DNA of 44,712 nt from a virus. The notes below the pieces were generated by a model. It was not told the origin of the DNA, made no database searches, and was given only the letters and a program-made list of their open reading frames with translations. The stretch's first letter is position 1. Each line of letters starts with the position of its first letter. Positions 29,538 through 38,507 of this stretch are shown here, in pieces. The stretch covers positions 1 through 44,712 of the IMG/VR virus record IMGVR_UViG_3300031576_000106, one strand, 5' to 3'. The position numbers were made by a program, and so were the translations under genes.

Positions 29538-30236
29538 ATGGCGACACCTGGCGTCACCCTGCCCTATCCGGACCTGGTTCCCGACACCGACGCCGACGCG
29601 GATCAGGTCCAGGCGAATTTCGAGGCGCTGCGCGACAAGTTCGGCGAGATCGTCGATGGCGATCTCGCGGCCGATGGGGATTTCGACGCCAACAAGCTCT
29701 CGATCACGGCCGGCAAGCGCATCACCGAGACCCGGATGGAGAGCCTGGCGGTTTCGACGCGGGTGCTCCAGGACGATGCCGTAGACGGCTCCAAGCTCGC
29801 CGACAACTCGGTCGGCCTCGTGCACATGACGGACGGCTCGGTGGGCACCGCCGAGCTGATCGACGGCTCCGTCACCGCGCCGAAGATCCCGGCAGCGACC
29901 GTTACCCTGACACGGCTGAAGACCGCCACCGCGCTCATTACCTTCGGCGGCGGGTTCGTCCTGATGACGAGCGGGGAGACCAGATGGATGGACCTCACGC
30001 TCGCCGTGCCGATTGCCGACGTCACCAACAGCAACACCGCCATCGGCGCGTTCACCTTCGGCACTCCGTTCATGGCCAACTGGCGCGCGGCCGCCGCTCC
30101 GACCCACGACTTCGATCTCAAGTTCGCCAGAAACACCACCAACGGGCGGTGGTATCTGGGGATCCAGAACAACGGGCCTGGCAGCGTTTCGCCGGGTGGC
30201 CTTGTTGCCGAACTCTGGTTCGTTTTGAACGCCTGA
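29538..30236 (+). CDS. Tail fibre-like protein (232 aa)
   Basis: ATG 29538 with GAGGA upstream. Opens with TPGVTLPYPDLVPDTDADADQVQANFEALRDKFG (a fibre-type N-terminal helix), then repeating units ADNSVGLVHMTDGSVGTAELIDGSVTAPKIP, the DGSV/TAxLxDGxV pattern common in trimeric fibre shafts. The C-terminal domain is beta (THDFDLKFARNTTNGRWYLGIQNN). Likely a fibre or fibre base attached to the nozzle. Confidence 0.65.
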   Translation: MATPGVTLPYPDLVPDTDADADQVQANFEALRDKFGEIVDGDLAADGDFDANKLSITAGKRITETRMESLAVSTRVLQDDAVDGSKLADNSVGLVHMTDGSVGTAELIDGSVTAPKIPAATVTLTRLKTATALITFGGGFVLMTSGETRWMDLTLAVPIADVTNSNTAIGAFTFGTPFMANWRAAAAPTHDFDLKFARNTTNGRWYLGIQNNGPGSVSPGGLVAELWFVLNA

Positions 30237-30237
30237 C

Positions 30238-30624
30238 ATGGCTCGCGGCACGCCGGTTCCGCCCAACCTCTCGGCCGAGCTTCAGCAGGTGCTCGGCTCG
30301 CTCGGCGATGCGAACTGCCAGGAGCGCGGCTTCGGCCACGGCTCCTATGTCTCCGGGAGCACGGTTGGCAGACGCGACTCGGTATGGGCCTTCGTGGTCC
30401 TGGCGGGCAGCCCGATCTCGGTCGAGGTGCCGCACGCGCTCGGCCGCGTGCCTGGCTGGGCCAAGGTCCACGAGTTCGTGCCGAAAGAAGGACTGGATGG
30501 GCTCCCCGGCATCACCTCCATCAACAAATCGAAGTGGACCAGCACCACGATCCAGATCGGCGTTCATGCCCTGGCCGGGACCATCGACGGCGTCACGGTG
30601 GTGCTGGAGATCGGTGGGGGATAG
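30238..30624 (+). CDS. Unknown virion-associated protein (128 aa)
   Basis: ATG one base after the preceding stop. Beta-rich (RDSVWAFVVLAGSPISVEVPHALGRVPGWAKVHEFV; TTIQIGVHALAGTIDGVTVVLEIGGG). Next to the fibre gene, possibly a fibre partner. An 89-bp gap follows with no gene seen. Confidence 0.5.
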   Translation: MARGTPVPPNLSAELQQVLGSLGDANCQERGFGHGSYVSGSTVGRRDSVWAFVVLAGSPISVEVPHALGRVPGWAKVHEFVPKEGLDGLPGITSINKSKWTSTTIQIGVHALAGTIDGVTVVLEIGGG

Positions 30625-30713
30625 AATCCGGCTCGGCGTGGCCACGACCCGAGGTCTCTTCGGCGGGGATCAACGCGAGTGGCGCGCCGGGCCGCTCTGA
30701 AAGCGAGGAGCAC

Positions 30714-31238
30714 ATGCCTTTCGATCCAACCAGCGCGGTCGCAGGTGGCCTCGGTGCCAGCTTCCTGGACACCAGCGGTAGTGGGCGCTCGCGCGCGGCG
30801 CGCCGGCAGACGGATCGCGCGATCGCGCGCTACCGTGACTACCGCCCGAGCTACCTCCTGAGCCCCGAAGAGGAAGCCTTCGGCGAGCGCCGGCTGGGGC
30901 GCGCGAACGAACTGATCGGGGTTGGCGCGCGGCAGGCGCGGACGCGCGCGGCGCGGCGGCTCGGAGCGCGCGGCATCACCGGCGCGCCGCTCGAGCAGTC
31001 CTTCTCCGACATCGAGCAGGGGGCCGAGAACGCCCGGGTGGGTGCCTCGCGCGACGTGGCCGACATCCTCGAGCGCATCCGCCAGTCCGGGCTCGCCTTC
31101 GACCGCGGCCGGGCGCGCGACATCTTCGGGGCCGAGCTCGGGCTCTCACAGCGGGACTTCGGGCAGGCGCAGGCGGGCCAAGCGGACTTCTGGAACTCGA
31201 TCATGAGCACTCTGCCGCTGCTCCTCGCCGCGGCGTGA
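30714..31238 (+). CDS. Internal virion protein-like (174 aa)
   Basis: Arg/Ala-rich helical protein (RAARRQTDRAIARYRDYRPSYLLSPEEEAFGERRLGRANELIGVGARQARTRAARRLGARG) with a hydrophobic C-terminus (WNSIMSTLPLLLAAA). The order nozzle, fibre, then helical proteins of rising size is typical of ejection proteins in podovirus-like phages. ATG 30714 lies behind GAGGAG. Confidence 0.5.
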   Translation: MPFDPTSAVAGGLGASFLDTSGSGRSRAARRQTDRAIARYRDYRPSYLLSPEEEAFGERRLGRANELIGVGARQARTRAARRLGARGITGAPLEQSFSDIEQGAENARVGASRDVADILERIRQSGLAFDRGRARDIFGAELGLSQRDFGQAQAGQADFWNSIMSTLPLLLAAA

Positions 31239-31239
31239 G

Positions 31240-32133
31240 ATGGCCTCGGCGCGGGCAGTGGCGGCTCGGCTCCTCTCGGACCCGGCGCGGGCGATCGGGC
31301 GGCTCCAGCGCGGCATCGGTCCCGGTGCAGCGCTCCAGATCGCGCCCTTCGCCCCGGGAACCACGAACACCGCCAACGTCCTCGCCAAACTCGGCGCGGC
31401 GATCCTCGCCAGCACCCGGCAGCGCGCCAACGAGGACTATGCCCGCCAGGGCACCGATATCGAGCGGCAGTACCGCCAGGCGCTGATCGAGGAATCCCTT
31501 CAGCGCGCCGCGGCGAGTCGAGCGAAGGCCAGCGCCGCGCCCGAGCGAACCTATGGCGTCCAGACCTGGGAGGACCTCCCGGTCGGCCACGAGGGACCGC
31601 CCTCCCCGGTCCAGGTCAACCTCACTGGAGAGCAGTTCCTCGCCCACCAGGCACGCGAGCGCGCTGCCGGTATGGCGCAGACTCGGCTCGGGCAGTCTTC
31701 CGAGCGGCTGAAGCAGGGCCAAGCGCGCATCGACCTCGCCCGCAAGCGCTTCCAGGCGGCCGATAAGGTGGTCAGCACGCCCGGCGTCGACCCGGCCAAC
31801 CGGCAGACCATCCTAGCCGCCAACTCGGCGGTGAGGCAGGCTCACGGCCGCGCGGTTTCGCGCTGGGTTTCGAGCGACTACCAGAACGACCCCGAGGACG
31901 ATCCCGAGTACCTGAGCGCTCAAGCCAACCGGATCGCCACCCTCAAGCGGGTGTACGTCGCCCAGCTCCGGTCGCGCCCGGAGAGCTTCCCGGCGGTGAT
32001 CCGTACCATCCTGGCGGATCCGGCCCTAGCCGTGGACGAGGACCTCCGGAGCCAGCTCGCCGACCTCGACCTGCCAGCGGACAGCCCGATCCTTCGGGAC
32101 CCCGACTTCCGGTCCTACTTCGGCGCGAGGTAG
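31240..32133 (+). CDS. Internal virion protein-like (297 aa)
   Basis: Almost wholly helical and rich in Ala, Arg and Gln (SLQRAAASRAKASAAPERTYG; ERLKQGQARIDLARKRFQAADKVVSTPG). No enzyme motif seen. By position a second ejection protein. ATG one base after the previous stop. Confidence 0.5.
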   Translation: MASARAVAARLLSDPARAIGRLQRGIGPGAALQIAPFAPGTTNTANVLAKLGAAILASTRQRANEDYARQGTDIERQYRQALIEESLQRAAASRAKASAAPERTYGVQTWEDLPVGHEGPPSPVQVNLTGEQFLAHQARERAAGMAQTRLGQSSERLKQGQARIDLARKRFQAADKVVSTPGVDPANRQTILAANSAVRQAHGRAVSRWVSSDYQNDPEDDPEYLSAQANRIATLKRVYVAQLRSRPESFPAVIRTILADPALAVDEDLRSQLADLDLPADSPILRDPDFRSYFGAR

Positions 32134-32136
32134 CCG

Positions 32137-35100
32137 GTGCCGAAGGTCCGGGACCTCCTGGGGCTCACCGCACCAGCGCCCGAGAAACCGGCACAATCCC
32201 CCGCGGCGGCCCCGACGCCCACGCGCGTGAAGATCCGCGACCTGATCGAGATGTCCGGCCCCGAGAGGTCGCCAGCGGGCGCCGGATTCGCCGCGGCACC
32301 GGCCTCGGCTACGGGCGTCCAGGACCCGCTCCAAGGGCCCGCTGGTCGCCGCAGACGGCCTCTTGAGCGCTATCGGGTAGAGGAGTCCACCCCGCTCATG
32401 TTCCTGCCCCACCTGGCCGCCAACTTTGCCAAACAGGTGGTGGAGCAGCCGGTCATGCTGTCCGAGTTCGCGGGGCTCCTCTACCGGGAGGTGGGGGTGC
32501 CGACGGCGGAGCGGATCGTGAAGATTGCCCAGCTTGCCAGCCCCGAGACCCAGGCGCAGGCGGCGGCCGACCTAGCGCTCGAGCCCGGGCGGGCGCTCGA
32601 GACCATGCGCCGGGTGGGCGAGGGGGCGATCGGTGCCGGCAAGAAGGCGCTCGGGGCGCTCGAGAAGCCCGGCGACCTCCCGGGCGCGGTGGGTGAACAC
32701 CTGTTCGAGAACCCCCTGGACGCGGTGACGCTCTCCCTGCTCGGTGGCGCCGCAGCGGTGAAGGGTGGGCTCACGGCGCTCAAGGCCCTGCCGCGGTCGC
32801 CAACGATGGCGGGAATGATTACGCGCGGTCGGCAGATCGCCGAGCTCGAGCGGATCGAGGAGCGCGGGATCTTCAACGTCGCGCGAGACGCCACCAAGCG
32901 GGCGCTCGCCAAGTCGAACCCCGAGGTGGCGCGGGTGATCGAGATCGGCGAGCAGAAGGGGCGCGCGGCACGGATGATCGGCCAGGAGCGCTCGAAGGTG
33001 GCGGGTCGCCTGACCCGGCTCGGCGAGGAGCTGAGGCGCGAGTTCAAGCTCGAGCCCGCCGAGCTGGAGAAGTTCTCCGACTACGTGATGGGTCTCGACC
33101 CGGTGCCGCCGACCTCGACGCCGCAGCTCCAGGGCGCGATGAAGTGGTGGGCGGACTTGAGCGCCCAGGATCGCTCGGACCTAGTCCGATACGGCAAGCT
33201 CACCGCTCCGGCGGCGGAATCGCGACCATTCCAGCCGCTTCGTGTCGAGCGGATCGGCGAGGCGCGCGAGGCGGAATTACAGGCCGCGCGCGGCAAGGGC
33301 GGCAAGCTGGGCTCCCGCGCCGAGTCTCAGATCAAAGCCATCAACGACCAGATCGCCGCTGACCTGCGCACCAAGGGCCGCGACCTGCCGATCTACTTCC
33401 CGTTCCTGCGCGATCCGTCGAGCATGGGCGGCTCGGGGCTGGCGAGCGAGGCGGTGCGCCGCTACCGGCCCTCGTTCCTGCGCCAGAGCTTCGGCCGGCT
33501 GTTCTCGTCCGACCAGTATCTCAAGGACCCGCGGGTCGTGATCGCGCGCCACGAGCGGGCGGTGCAGAACTACCTCCAGAACGAGCGCGTGGTCGAGCGG
33601 CTACAGGCCGGGACCGAGGCCGGACCCAACGCTTTCGGCGTCCGCCGCATTGCCGACGTCGCAGAACTACGACCCGACGAGGTGCTGTTCGCTCCCGACG
33701 GTGCGATGCGCATGTGGCGGCGCTCGGTTGATCTGACCAAGGTGGTCGGCGACGCCGCGCAGTCGATCGGCAACGTCGATGTCGGCTTCCACCGGGCACT
33801 CCAGGCGATGACCGACCTCGACGCGATGGAACTGTTGGTAAGCGGCTTCACCAAGGGTCAGAAGTACGCGATTCCGCGCGCGGTGGCGGGGCGCGTGAAG
33901 GCCGAGTTCAAGCCAGCGCCGGAGTGGGTGCGGCTGCTCTACGACAAGCCGCTCGACTACTGGCGCGACGTGGTGCTGGCGCTCCGGCCGGCGTGGATCA
34001 ACAACAACGTGATCGGCAACATGATCTTCACTACGCTCCAGGGCGTGGCGCCGCGGCACTACGCGCTCGCCAAGGTTGAGCAGTTCATCGCCCGGACGCC
34101 AGACGAGATCCGCACCGGCGGGCTGTTCATGGGCGAGACGCGGCTCACCAACGTCTCGGACCTGGCTAACGCGGCCGACCCCCGCCTCCGCCGCGTGGCG
34201 AAGGTCTACGAGTGGCTCGAGAACACGCCGCCCGGATCGTGGGTCGGGACCGTGGCCGACCGTTCCAAGGCGTTCAACTCCGGCGTCGAGGAATACTGGC
34301 GCCGCGTCTCCTACGCCAAGGCGGCCGACAAGATCGCGCGCAAGAGTTACCTGAAGCGCACCGGCGACCGCTTCTACCGGGCCTTCGATCAGATGCAGGA
34401 GATGGACCGCTTCACGCCCGTCCAGGTCCAGAAGGCGATCGACGAGGTCAACTTCTTCTTGAACGACTACTTGAACGTGCTGCGCCCCTGGGAGCGCGCG
34501 TTCTTCCGCCGCATTGTCGGCTTTCCGGCGTTCCTCAAGTTCCAGATGAAGCTCGCGCTCTCGCTGCCGGTCCAGTATCCGGGGCGCTCGGCGATGCTCC
34601 ACGGGCTCGCGATCGCGGGCGAGGACGCCCAGCGCGACGCCGAGCCGTTGCCCTCGTACATGACCAGCAACGGGCTGGTGGATCTCGACCAGGAGTTCAC
34701 CGTCAATGGGCGCAAGCTCCATGCCTTCATGTCGACCACCGGCTCGAATCCGCTGATCCTGGGCTCGGGCCCGACCGCGCTCGGTGAGGGGCGCCCGTCC
34801 GACATCATCGGGGCACTCGCCCAGATGGGCACGCCGCCGGTCGCGATCCTGCGCACCGCACTCACCCATAAGGATGTCTTCGGCCGCACCTTCACCGATC
34901 CCAGCGTGGTGCAGGCGGGCGACAAGTTCTTCCGCATCGAGCGCGATCCGAAGACCGGGCGCCACCGCTTCGCGCGCGACCCTGCGGGCAAGAAGATCGA
35001 GACCCCAGCGCCGCAGCCCAACGTGGGCGAGCAGGCGCTCCAGGCGATGCCGATCTCGGGCTTCGTGCGCTCGATGATCCAGCCGCGCGCCAACTGGACC

Positions 35101-35355
35101 GCCGAGCCGCTCTCGGTGGTTCCGTCCAAGGACACCGGCCCCGGAGCCCGTAGCGTGACCGAGCGCACGCGGTTGACCGAGTTCCTCAAATACTTCTCTT
35201 CTTTCAACATCGTCCTGGTGGATACTGAGACCGCTCGCAAAGGCGAGCTGCGCGGGGCTATCATCGGACCGCGGCAACGCTCCGAACAGCGACGGGCCCT
35301 GGTTCGTCGACGCAAGATTCTGGAGGGGGCCGAGGGACGTAAGGTAAACCCGTAG
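32137..35355 (+). CDS. Large internal virion/ejection protein candidate (1072 aa)
   Basis: GTG 32137. The protein is long and mostly helical, with a proline-rich N-terminus holding a repeat of KVRDLLGLTAP/KIRDLIEMSGP, a Gly/Ala-rich hydrophobic stretch (AVTLSLLGGAAAVKGGLTALKALP), a central domain with PLDYWRDVVLALRPAWINNNVIGNMIFTTLQG, and a helical part rich in aromatic and basic residues (EEYWRRVSYAKAADKIARKSYLKRTGDRFYRAFDQMQEMDRF). The position before the lysis genes and the size fit an ejection protein that crosses the host envelope. I saw no lysozyme or peptidase motif. A large phage polyvalent protein is another possibility. Confidence 0.45.
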   Translation: MPKVRDLLGLTAPAPEKPAQSPAAAPTPTRVKIRDLIEMSGPERSPAGAGFAAAPASATGVQDPLQGPAGRRRRPLERYRVEESTPLMFLPHLAANFAKQVVEQPVMLSEFAGLLYREVGVPTAERIVKIAQLASPETQAQAAADLALEPGRALETMRRVGEGAIGAGKKALGALEKPGDLPGAVGEHLFENPLDAVTLSLLGGAAAVKGGLTALKALPRSPTMAGMITRGRQIAELERIEERGIFNVARDATKRALAKSNPEVARVIEIGEQKGRAARMIGQERSKVAGRLTRLGEELRREFKLEPAELEKFSDYVMGLDPVPPTSTPQLQGAMKWWADLSAQDRSDLVRYGKLTAPAAESRPFQPLRVERIGEAREAELQAARGKGGKLGSRAESQIKAINDQIAADLRTKGRDLPIYFPFLRDPSSMGGSGLASEAVRRYRPSFLRQSFGRLFSSDQYLKDPRVVIARHERAVQNYLQNERVVERLQAGTEAGPNAFGVRRIADVAELRPDEVLFAPDGAMRMWRRSVDLTKVVGDAAQSIGNVDVGFHRALQAMTDLDAMELLVSGFTKGQKYAIPRAVAGRVKAEFKPAPEWVRLLYDKPLDYWRDVVLALRPAWINNNVIGNMIFTTLQGVAPRHYALAKVEQFIARTPDEIRTGGLFMGETRLTNVSDLANAADPRLRRVAKVYEWLENTPPGSWVGTVADRSKAFNSGVEEYWRRVSYAKAADKIARKSYLKRTGDRFYRAFDQMQEMDRFTPVQVQKAIDEVNFFLNDYLNVLRPWERAFFRRIVGFPAFLKFQMKLALSLPVQYPGRSAMLHGLAIAGEDAQRDAEPLPSYMTSNGLVDLDQEFTVNGRKLHAFMSTTGSNPLILGSGPTALGEGRPSDIIGALAQMGTPPVAILRTALTHKDVFGRTFTDPSVVQAGDKFFRIERDPKTGRHRFARDPAGKKIETPAPQPNVGEQALQAMPISGFVRSMIQPRANWTAEPLSVVPSKDTGPGARSVTERTRLTEFLKYFSSFNIVLVDTETARKGELRGAIIGPRQRSEQRRALVRRRKILEGAEGRKVNP

Positions 35356-35375
35356 ACCGAGGAGGTGGTCCACCC

Positions 35376-35927
35376 ATGGAAGCGAAGCACCACATATGGT
35401 GGCTGTTGGTAACAACAATCGTCCTGGCCCTCTCCGGGAAGGACGCCCCGGCCGACATGCCCGACGTTCGAGAATACGTGCTCCGAGAGGCCGCGCATCT
35501 GGACTCGACCACGACCTTCGTGAGCAGGGAGATTCACGTCAGGAATGCCCGGTGGGTCGAAATCTATATCGAGAACGCCAGCGACGCCTCGGAACTGGAC
35601 AGCCTGGACGCCGACACCACCGCCGTCGGGGTGTCCTACGACAAGCTCAACTGGATCGCTCTGAGAGCCGGGGCGGTAAATACGACACGTTACCGAGCGA
35701 GCATCACCGACGTGCCTAACAACAACCCGTTTCGTAAGAGTGCCGGGGGCAGGGTTTGCTGGCTGATACCGAGCGGACTCAGCGCCATCTCGCCCTACCC
35801 CGGTCAGCTCGCATGCGTATGGCTGAGGATGCGCGCTCGACCACTGCAAGGCCGACCGGACTCGCCCACCGGGCCGCAGCGAGCTGGCATCCCTGGCTTC
35901 GCGGTTATTGCCGTCGTTCACTACTAA
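35376..35927 (+). CDS. Exported or membrane-anchored protein (183 aa)
   Basis: ATG 35376 after GGAGGTGG. The N-terminus MEAKHHIWWLLVTTIVLALS is a membrane or signal segment; the rest is a beta-rich domain (DSTTTFVSREIHVRNARWVEIYIENASDASELDSL). Unknown. It opens the lysis/anti-defence block. Confidence 0.5.
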   Translation: MEAKHHIWWLLVTTIVLALSGKDAPADMPDVREYVLREAAHLDSTTTFVSREIHVRNARWVEIYIENASDASELDSLDADTTAVGVSYDKLNWIALRAGAVNTTRYRASITDVPNNNPFRKSAGGRVCWLIPSGLSAISPYPGQLACVWLRMRARPLQGRPDSPTGPQRAGIPGFAVIAVVHY

Positions 35928-35930
35928 CCC

Positions 35931-37451
35931 ATGACCAACCAGAACGTCCTTGAGCGGGCGAGGTCGGCGATCGGGTACAGCTGCAAGTACCTGCTCGGAA
36001 AAGGCGGCTTCAACCCGGCCTCGCAGTTTCCCTGGAACGCGCGTGGCGAACTCGACTGCTGTTTGGTCGCCGAGACGATGGTGCATTCGGAGCGCGGTGC
36101 CGTCCCGATCAAGGATCTCGTGACAGGAGACGCGGTCTGGTCTTGGGATGGCGGGACGCTTAATCGGCGGCGCGTGACGGCCACCTATGCGCACGGCGAG
36201 CGCGATTTGCTTCGCCTTCGTACCACCGGCCGAGAAGTGCTGCTGACCGGCAACCATCCACTGCTGACCCCTGTCTCGCTCGGCAGGCCGCGTGGTGCCT
36301 CTGGAACCTTCGGTCGACGCGCGTGGATGCTCGGCTGGAAGCCAGCGGGCGCGCTGCGACGCGGGGATTGGGTGGTCGCCGCCAGCCGCATCCCGCTTGG
36401 GACGGCCTCCAAGTACGACGTCGAGCAATGCTGGGTTCTCGGTCTCTACCTCGCCGACGGCTCAGGCTCCTCTATCTGCGTGTACGGCGAGACCCGCGAT
36501 AGAGTCCGCGCGTTTTTCGAGGCCCGCTTTGGCGTGCGCGGTACGTACACGGAGCGAGGCGGATTCCAGACAGGATCGCATGTCGCGCGGCGCTTCTTTG
36601 TCGCCGCTGGCGTCACTGGCGATTGCTACACGAAGCGCGTACCCGAGTGGGTGTCGCGAGAGCCCGAGGCGAACGTGCTGTCTTTCCTCCGGGGCTATTT
36701 GGCGGGCGACGGTCACGAGTCCCTGCGGCCGTATCGGTCATGGAGCTTCGCATCGGCCGCCCGGGAGCTGTTGTCCGGCATGCGCGCGCTATGTCAAGCC
36801 GTAGGCATTCGCACCTCCACCGTGTCGCGCCGCGAGCGGCCCGACCGCATCAAGATCAAGGGCGTGGTTGTCAAGCACGCCCGCCCGTTGTTCACGTTCG
36901 AGGCATACCCGGACTCGGCTCGCCGCGGCGACACCGCCGCGTGTAGTGCGCGAAATGCGGTAAGCGGCGACTTCGCTCTGCAACGAATCAGGTCCATCGA
37001 GCCGGCTGGCAGCGCCCCCGTGTTCGACATTACGGTGGAAGGGCAGCACAACTTCCTCGCTGACGGCATCGTCGTCCACAACTCCGGCTTCGCGGCCTGG
37101 TGTCTCGGTATCTCGCGCTTCACTGAGACGCCCTTCTTCCTCGATCGCGAATGGATCGAGACCACCGCGATCGTCCAGGACGCCAAGCGGGTGGGTGTGG
37201 GGTGGTTCGACGAGGTGCCGATGGGACTCGCGCGCGTTGGCCACCTGATCGTCTACGGTGACGCTCACGGAAAACAGGGCCACGTTGGCATCGTCTCCAA
37301 GGTCGACGAGCACGGCCCGCTGTTCGTGATCCACTGCTCGCGTGGGAACTACACGCGCGTCAACGACGCGATTCAGGAGACCAGCGCCGGATTTTTCAAA
37401 CTGCGCGACGCGATCGTGGCCCGCGCCGGCTTCATCGAGGAGCCCGTCTGA
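35931..37451 (+). CDS. NlpC/P60 endolysin interrupted by an intein (506-aa precursor)
   Basis: The precursor has 43 N-extein residues, a 341-residue intein and 122 C-extein residues. Removing the intein joins GELDC to SGFAAWCLG, giving DCSGFxAWCLG, the catalytic-cysteine motif of NlpC/P60-type peptidoglycan peptidases; GKQGHVGIV (His451) and VIHCSRG supply the rest of the triad. The spliced product is 165 aa, a normal lysin size, and would cut peptide cross-links of the cell wall. The unspliced precursor has its catalytic Cys43 beside the intein and lacks the downstream half of the motif. Coupled to the next gene by TGATG (overlapping ATG 37451). Confidence 0.85.
   Translation: MTNQNVLERARSAIGYSCKYLLGKGGFNPASQFPWNARGELDCCLVAETMVHSERGAVPIKDLVTGDAVWSWDGGTLNRRRVTATYAHGERDLLRLRTTGREVLLTGNHPLLTPVSLGRPRGASGTFGRRAWMLGWKPAGALRRGDWVVAASRIPLGTASKYDVEQCWVLGLYLADGSGSSICVYGETRDRVRAFFEARFGVRGTYTERGGFQTGSHVARRFFVAAGVTGDCYTKRVPEWVSREPEANVLSFLRGYLAGDGHESLRPYRSWSFASAARELLSGMRALCQAVGIRTSTVSRRERPDRIKIKGVVVKHARPLFTFEAYPDSARRGDTAACSARNAVSGDFALQRIRSIEPAGSAPVFDITVEGQHNFLADGIVVHNSGFAAWCLGISRFTETPFFLDREWIETTAIVQDAKRVGVGWFDEVPMGLARVGHLIVYGDAHGKQGHVGIVSKVDEHGPLFVIHCSRGNYTRVNDAIQETSAGFFKLRDAIVARAGFIEEPV
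36060..37082 (+). mobile_element. LAGLIDADG intein in the lysin gene (341 aa)
   Basis: All splicing blocks are visible: Cys1 (precursor residue 44) in CLVAETMVHSERGAVPIKDL (block A), LLTGNHPLL (block B, His109), block F VFDITVEGQHNFLADG with His373, and block G VVHN ending in His383-Asn384, with Ser385 as the +1 nucleophile. A LAGLIDADG homing endonuclease sits inside, with VEQCWVLGLYLADGSGS and VLSFLRGYLAGDGHES as its two helices. No inactivating change was seen, so both splicing and homing may work. Its insertion at a conserved active-site codon is typical of inteins, since deletion must be precise. Confidence 0.9.
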
Positions 37452-37756
37452 TGACCGAGAATGGACTGGCGTTCGCGAAGAAGGTGGGCATCGTCGCTGG
37501 CACCCTGTTGGCCGTGATCTCACTCAGCAACGTGCTCGGGGGCTGCGCGATTCGGGTGTTGGTCCTGCCCGAGATCGAGCGCGTGGTCAGGGAGGAGCGC
37601 GAGGCTCGCGTTAAGGCGGACATGAAATTGGCTACGGCCATCGCGGGGCTCTCGAGCGACCGAGTGCAGATCCTGGCTATCATGGGGGAGCGCGATCAGA
37701 GGCAGCGGATCAGAATGCTGCGCCTCCTCCGCAACCACAAAACCACCGCCGAATAG
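37451..37756 (+). CDS. Membrane protein with coiled coil, holin/spanin-like (101 aa)
   Basis: ATG 37451 shares its A with the lysin stop. One hydrophobic segment (KKVGIVAGTLLAVISLSNVLGGCAIRVLVL) is followed by a charged coiled coil (EIERVVREEREARVKADMKLATAIAGL) and a basic C-terminus. Layout fits an Rz-like inner-membrane spanin or a single-pass holin; VLGGC could also be read as a weak lipobox. Confidence 0.55.
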   Translation: MTENGLAFAKKVGIVAGTLLAVISLSNVLGGCAIRVLVLPEIERVVREEREARVKADMKLATAIAGLSSDRVQILAIMGERDQRQRIRMLRLLRNHKTTAE

Positions 37757-37767
37757 AGGAGATCGAA

Positions 37768-37935
37768 ATGTTCGGAAGAGAACCCGTTGCGATCACGGCG
37801 GCCACCAGGGCCACCGTTCTGTGCGCCGTCGCCTTCGGCCTCAAGTGGACGCCGGAGCAGATCGCGGCCACCATGGTCGCGCTCGAAGCGATCCTGGCGC
37901 TGGTCGTTCGTTCCCAGGTCTCGCCGACCCGGTAG
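37768..37935 (+). CDS. Holin-like small membrane protein (55 aa)
   Basis: ATG 37768 with GAGGAGA upstream; TAG at 37933. MFGREPVAITAATRATVLCAVAFGLKWTPEQIAATMVALEAILALVVRSQVSPTR shows two hydrophobic stretches around a polar turn, close to a family of small phage proteins found next to lysins (FGREP...AFGLxxTxEQ...LxxVxRSQVxP). Likely a holin that times release of the lysin or its activation. Confidence 0.6.
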   Translation: MFGREPVAITAATRATVLCAVAFGLKWTPEQIAATMVALEAILALVVRSQVSPTR

Positions 37936-37966
37936 GGATCGGCGTCCCCAATTCAACGGAGGAACC

Positions 37967-38497
37967 ATGAAGCGTCTCTTGCTGTTTCTGTTGATCGCTG
38001 GGATTGCCTGGGCCGCGAGCCCAGCCCGCGCCCAGAAGCTCACCGACATCCGCGCCCGCGCCCAGCTCTCGGCCAACGGGGGCGGGCTGTGGTTCACCGA
38101 GGCCGGCGGTGGCAAGGACAACTGGCAGGGTGCGGGCCTCGGTGGCGCGCTGACCTACAGCGTCCACAAGCAGCTCGCCGTCTACGGGGCACTCGACCAC
38201 GGCTTCCCGTTCGCGGACTCTGACGGGCACCAGAACTTCGCTCGCGTGGTGGCGAACCTCAAGGTCTATCCGAACGGTCCCGAACCGAGCGACAACGCGA
38301 TCTTCATCGGCTTCGGCCGTGGCTGGTTCGGCAGCAACGTGGGCGATCGAGTCACCAACGACGCCCAGATCGTGGTCGCTCACAAGTTCCGACCACGGCT
38401 CTCGGGCGGGATTCTCTACGCCCACGCCTTCGGTCGGGAGAACGAGCCCGACTTCGACTTCGTGAAGCTCGCGCTCAACACCCGCTGGTATCCGTAG
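37967..38497 (+). CDS. Outer-membrane beta-barrel protein (176 aa)
   Basis: ATG 37967 behind GGAGG. A Sec signal peptide MKRLLLFLLIAGIAWAASPARA is followed by alternating beta strands (GGALTYSVHKQLAVYGALDHGF; NAIFIGFGRGWFGS; GGILYAHAFGREN) that end in VKLALNTRWYP, the aromatic C-terminus of barrel proteins. About 150 mature residues fit an eight-stranded barrel like OmpX/Ail/Lom. Phages sometimes carry such proteins to alter the surface of infected or lysogenic hosts; a role in superinfection exclusion or in escape is possible. Confidence 0.65.
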   Translation: MKRLLLFLLIAGIAWAASPARAQKLTDIRARAQLSANGGGLWFTEAGGGKDNWQGAGLGGALTYSVHKQLAVYGALDHGFPFADSDGHQNFARVVANLKVYPNGPEPSDNAIFIGFGRGWFGSNVGDRVTNDAQIVVAHKFRPRLSGGILYAHAFGRENEPDFDFVKLALNTRWYP

Positions 38498-38507
38498 GAG
38501 GTGATCC

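Noticed and set aside
33667-36428. 583- and 653-codon minus-strand frames across the ejection protein and lysin
   Set aside because: Antisense shadows of plus-strand genes with strong domain signals; no ribosome sites or recognisable motifs.
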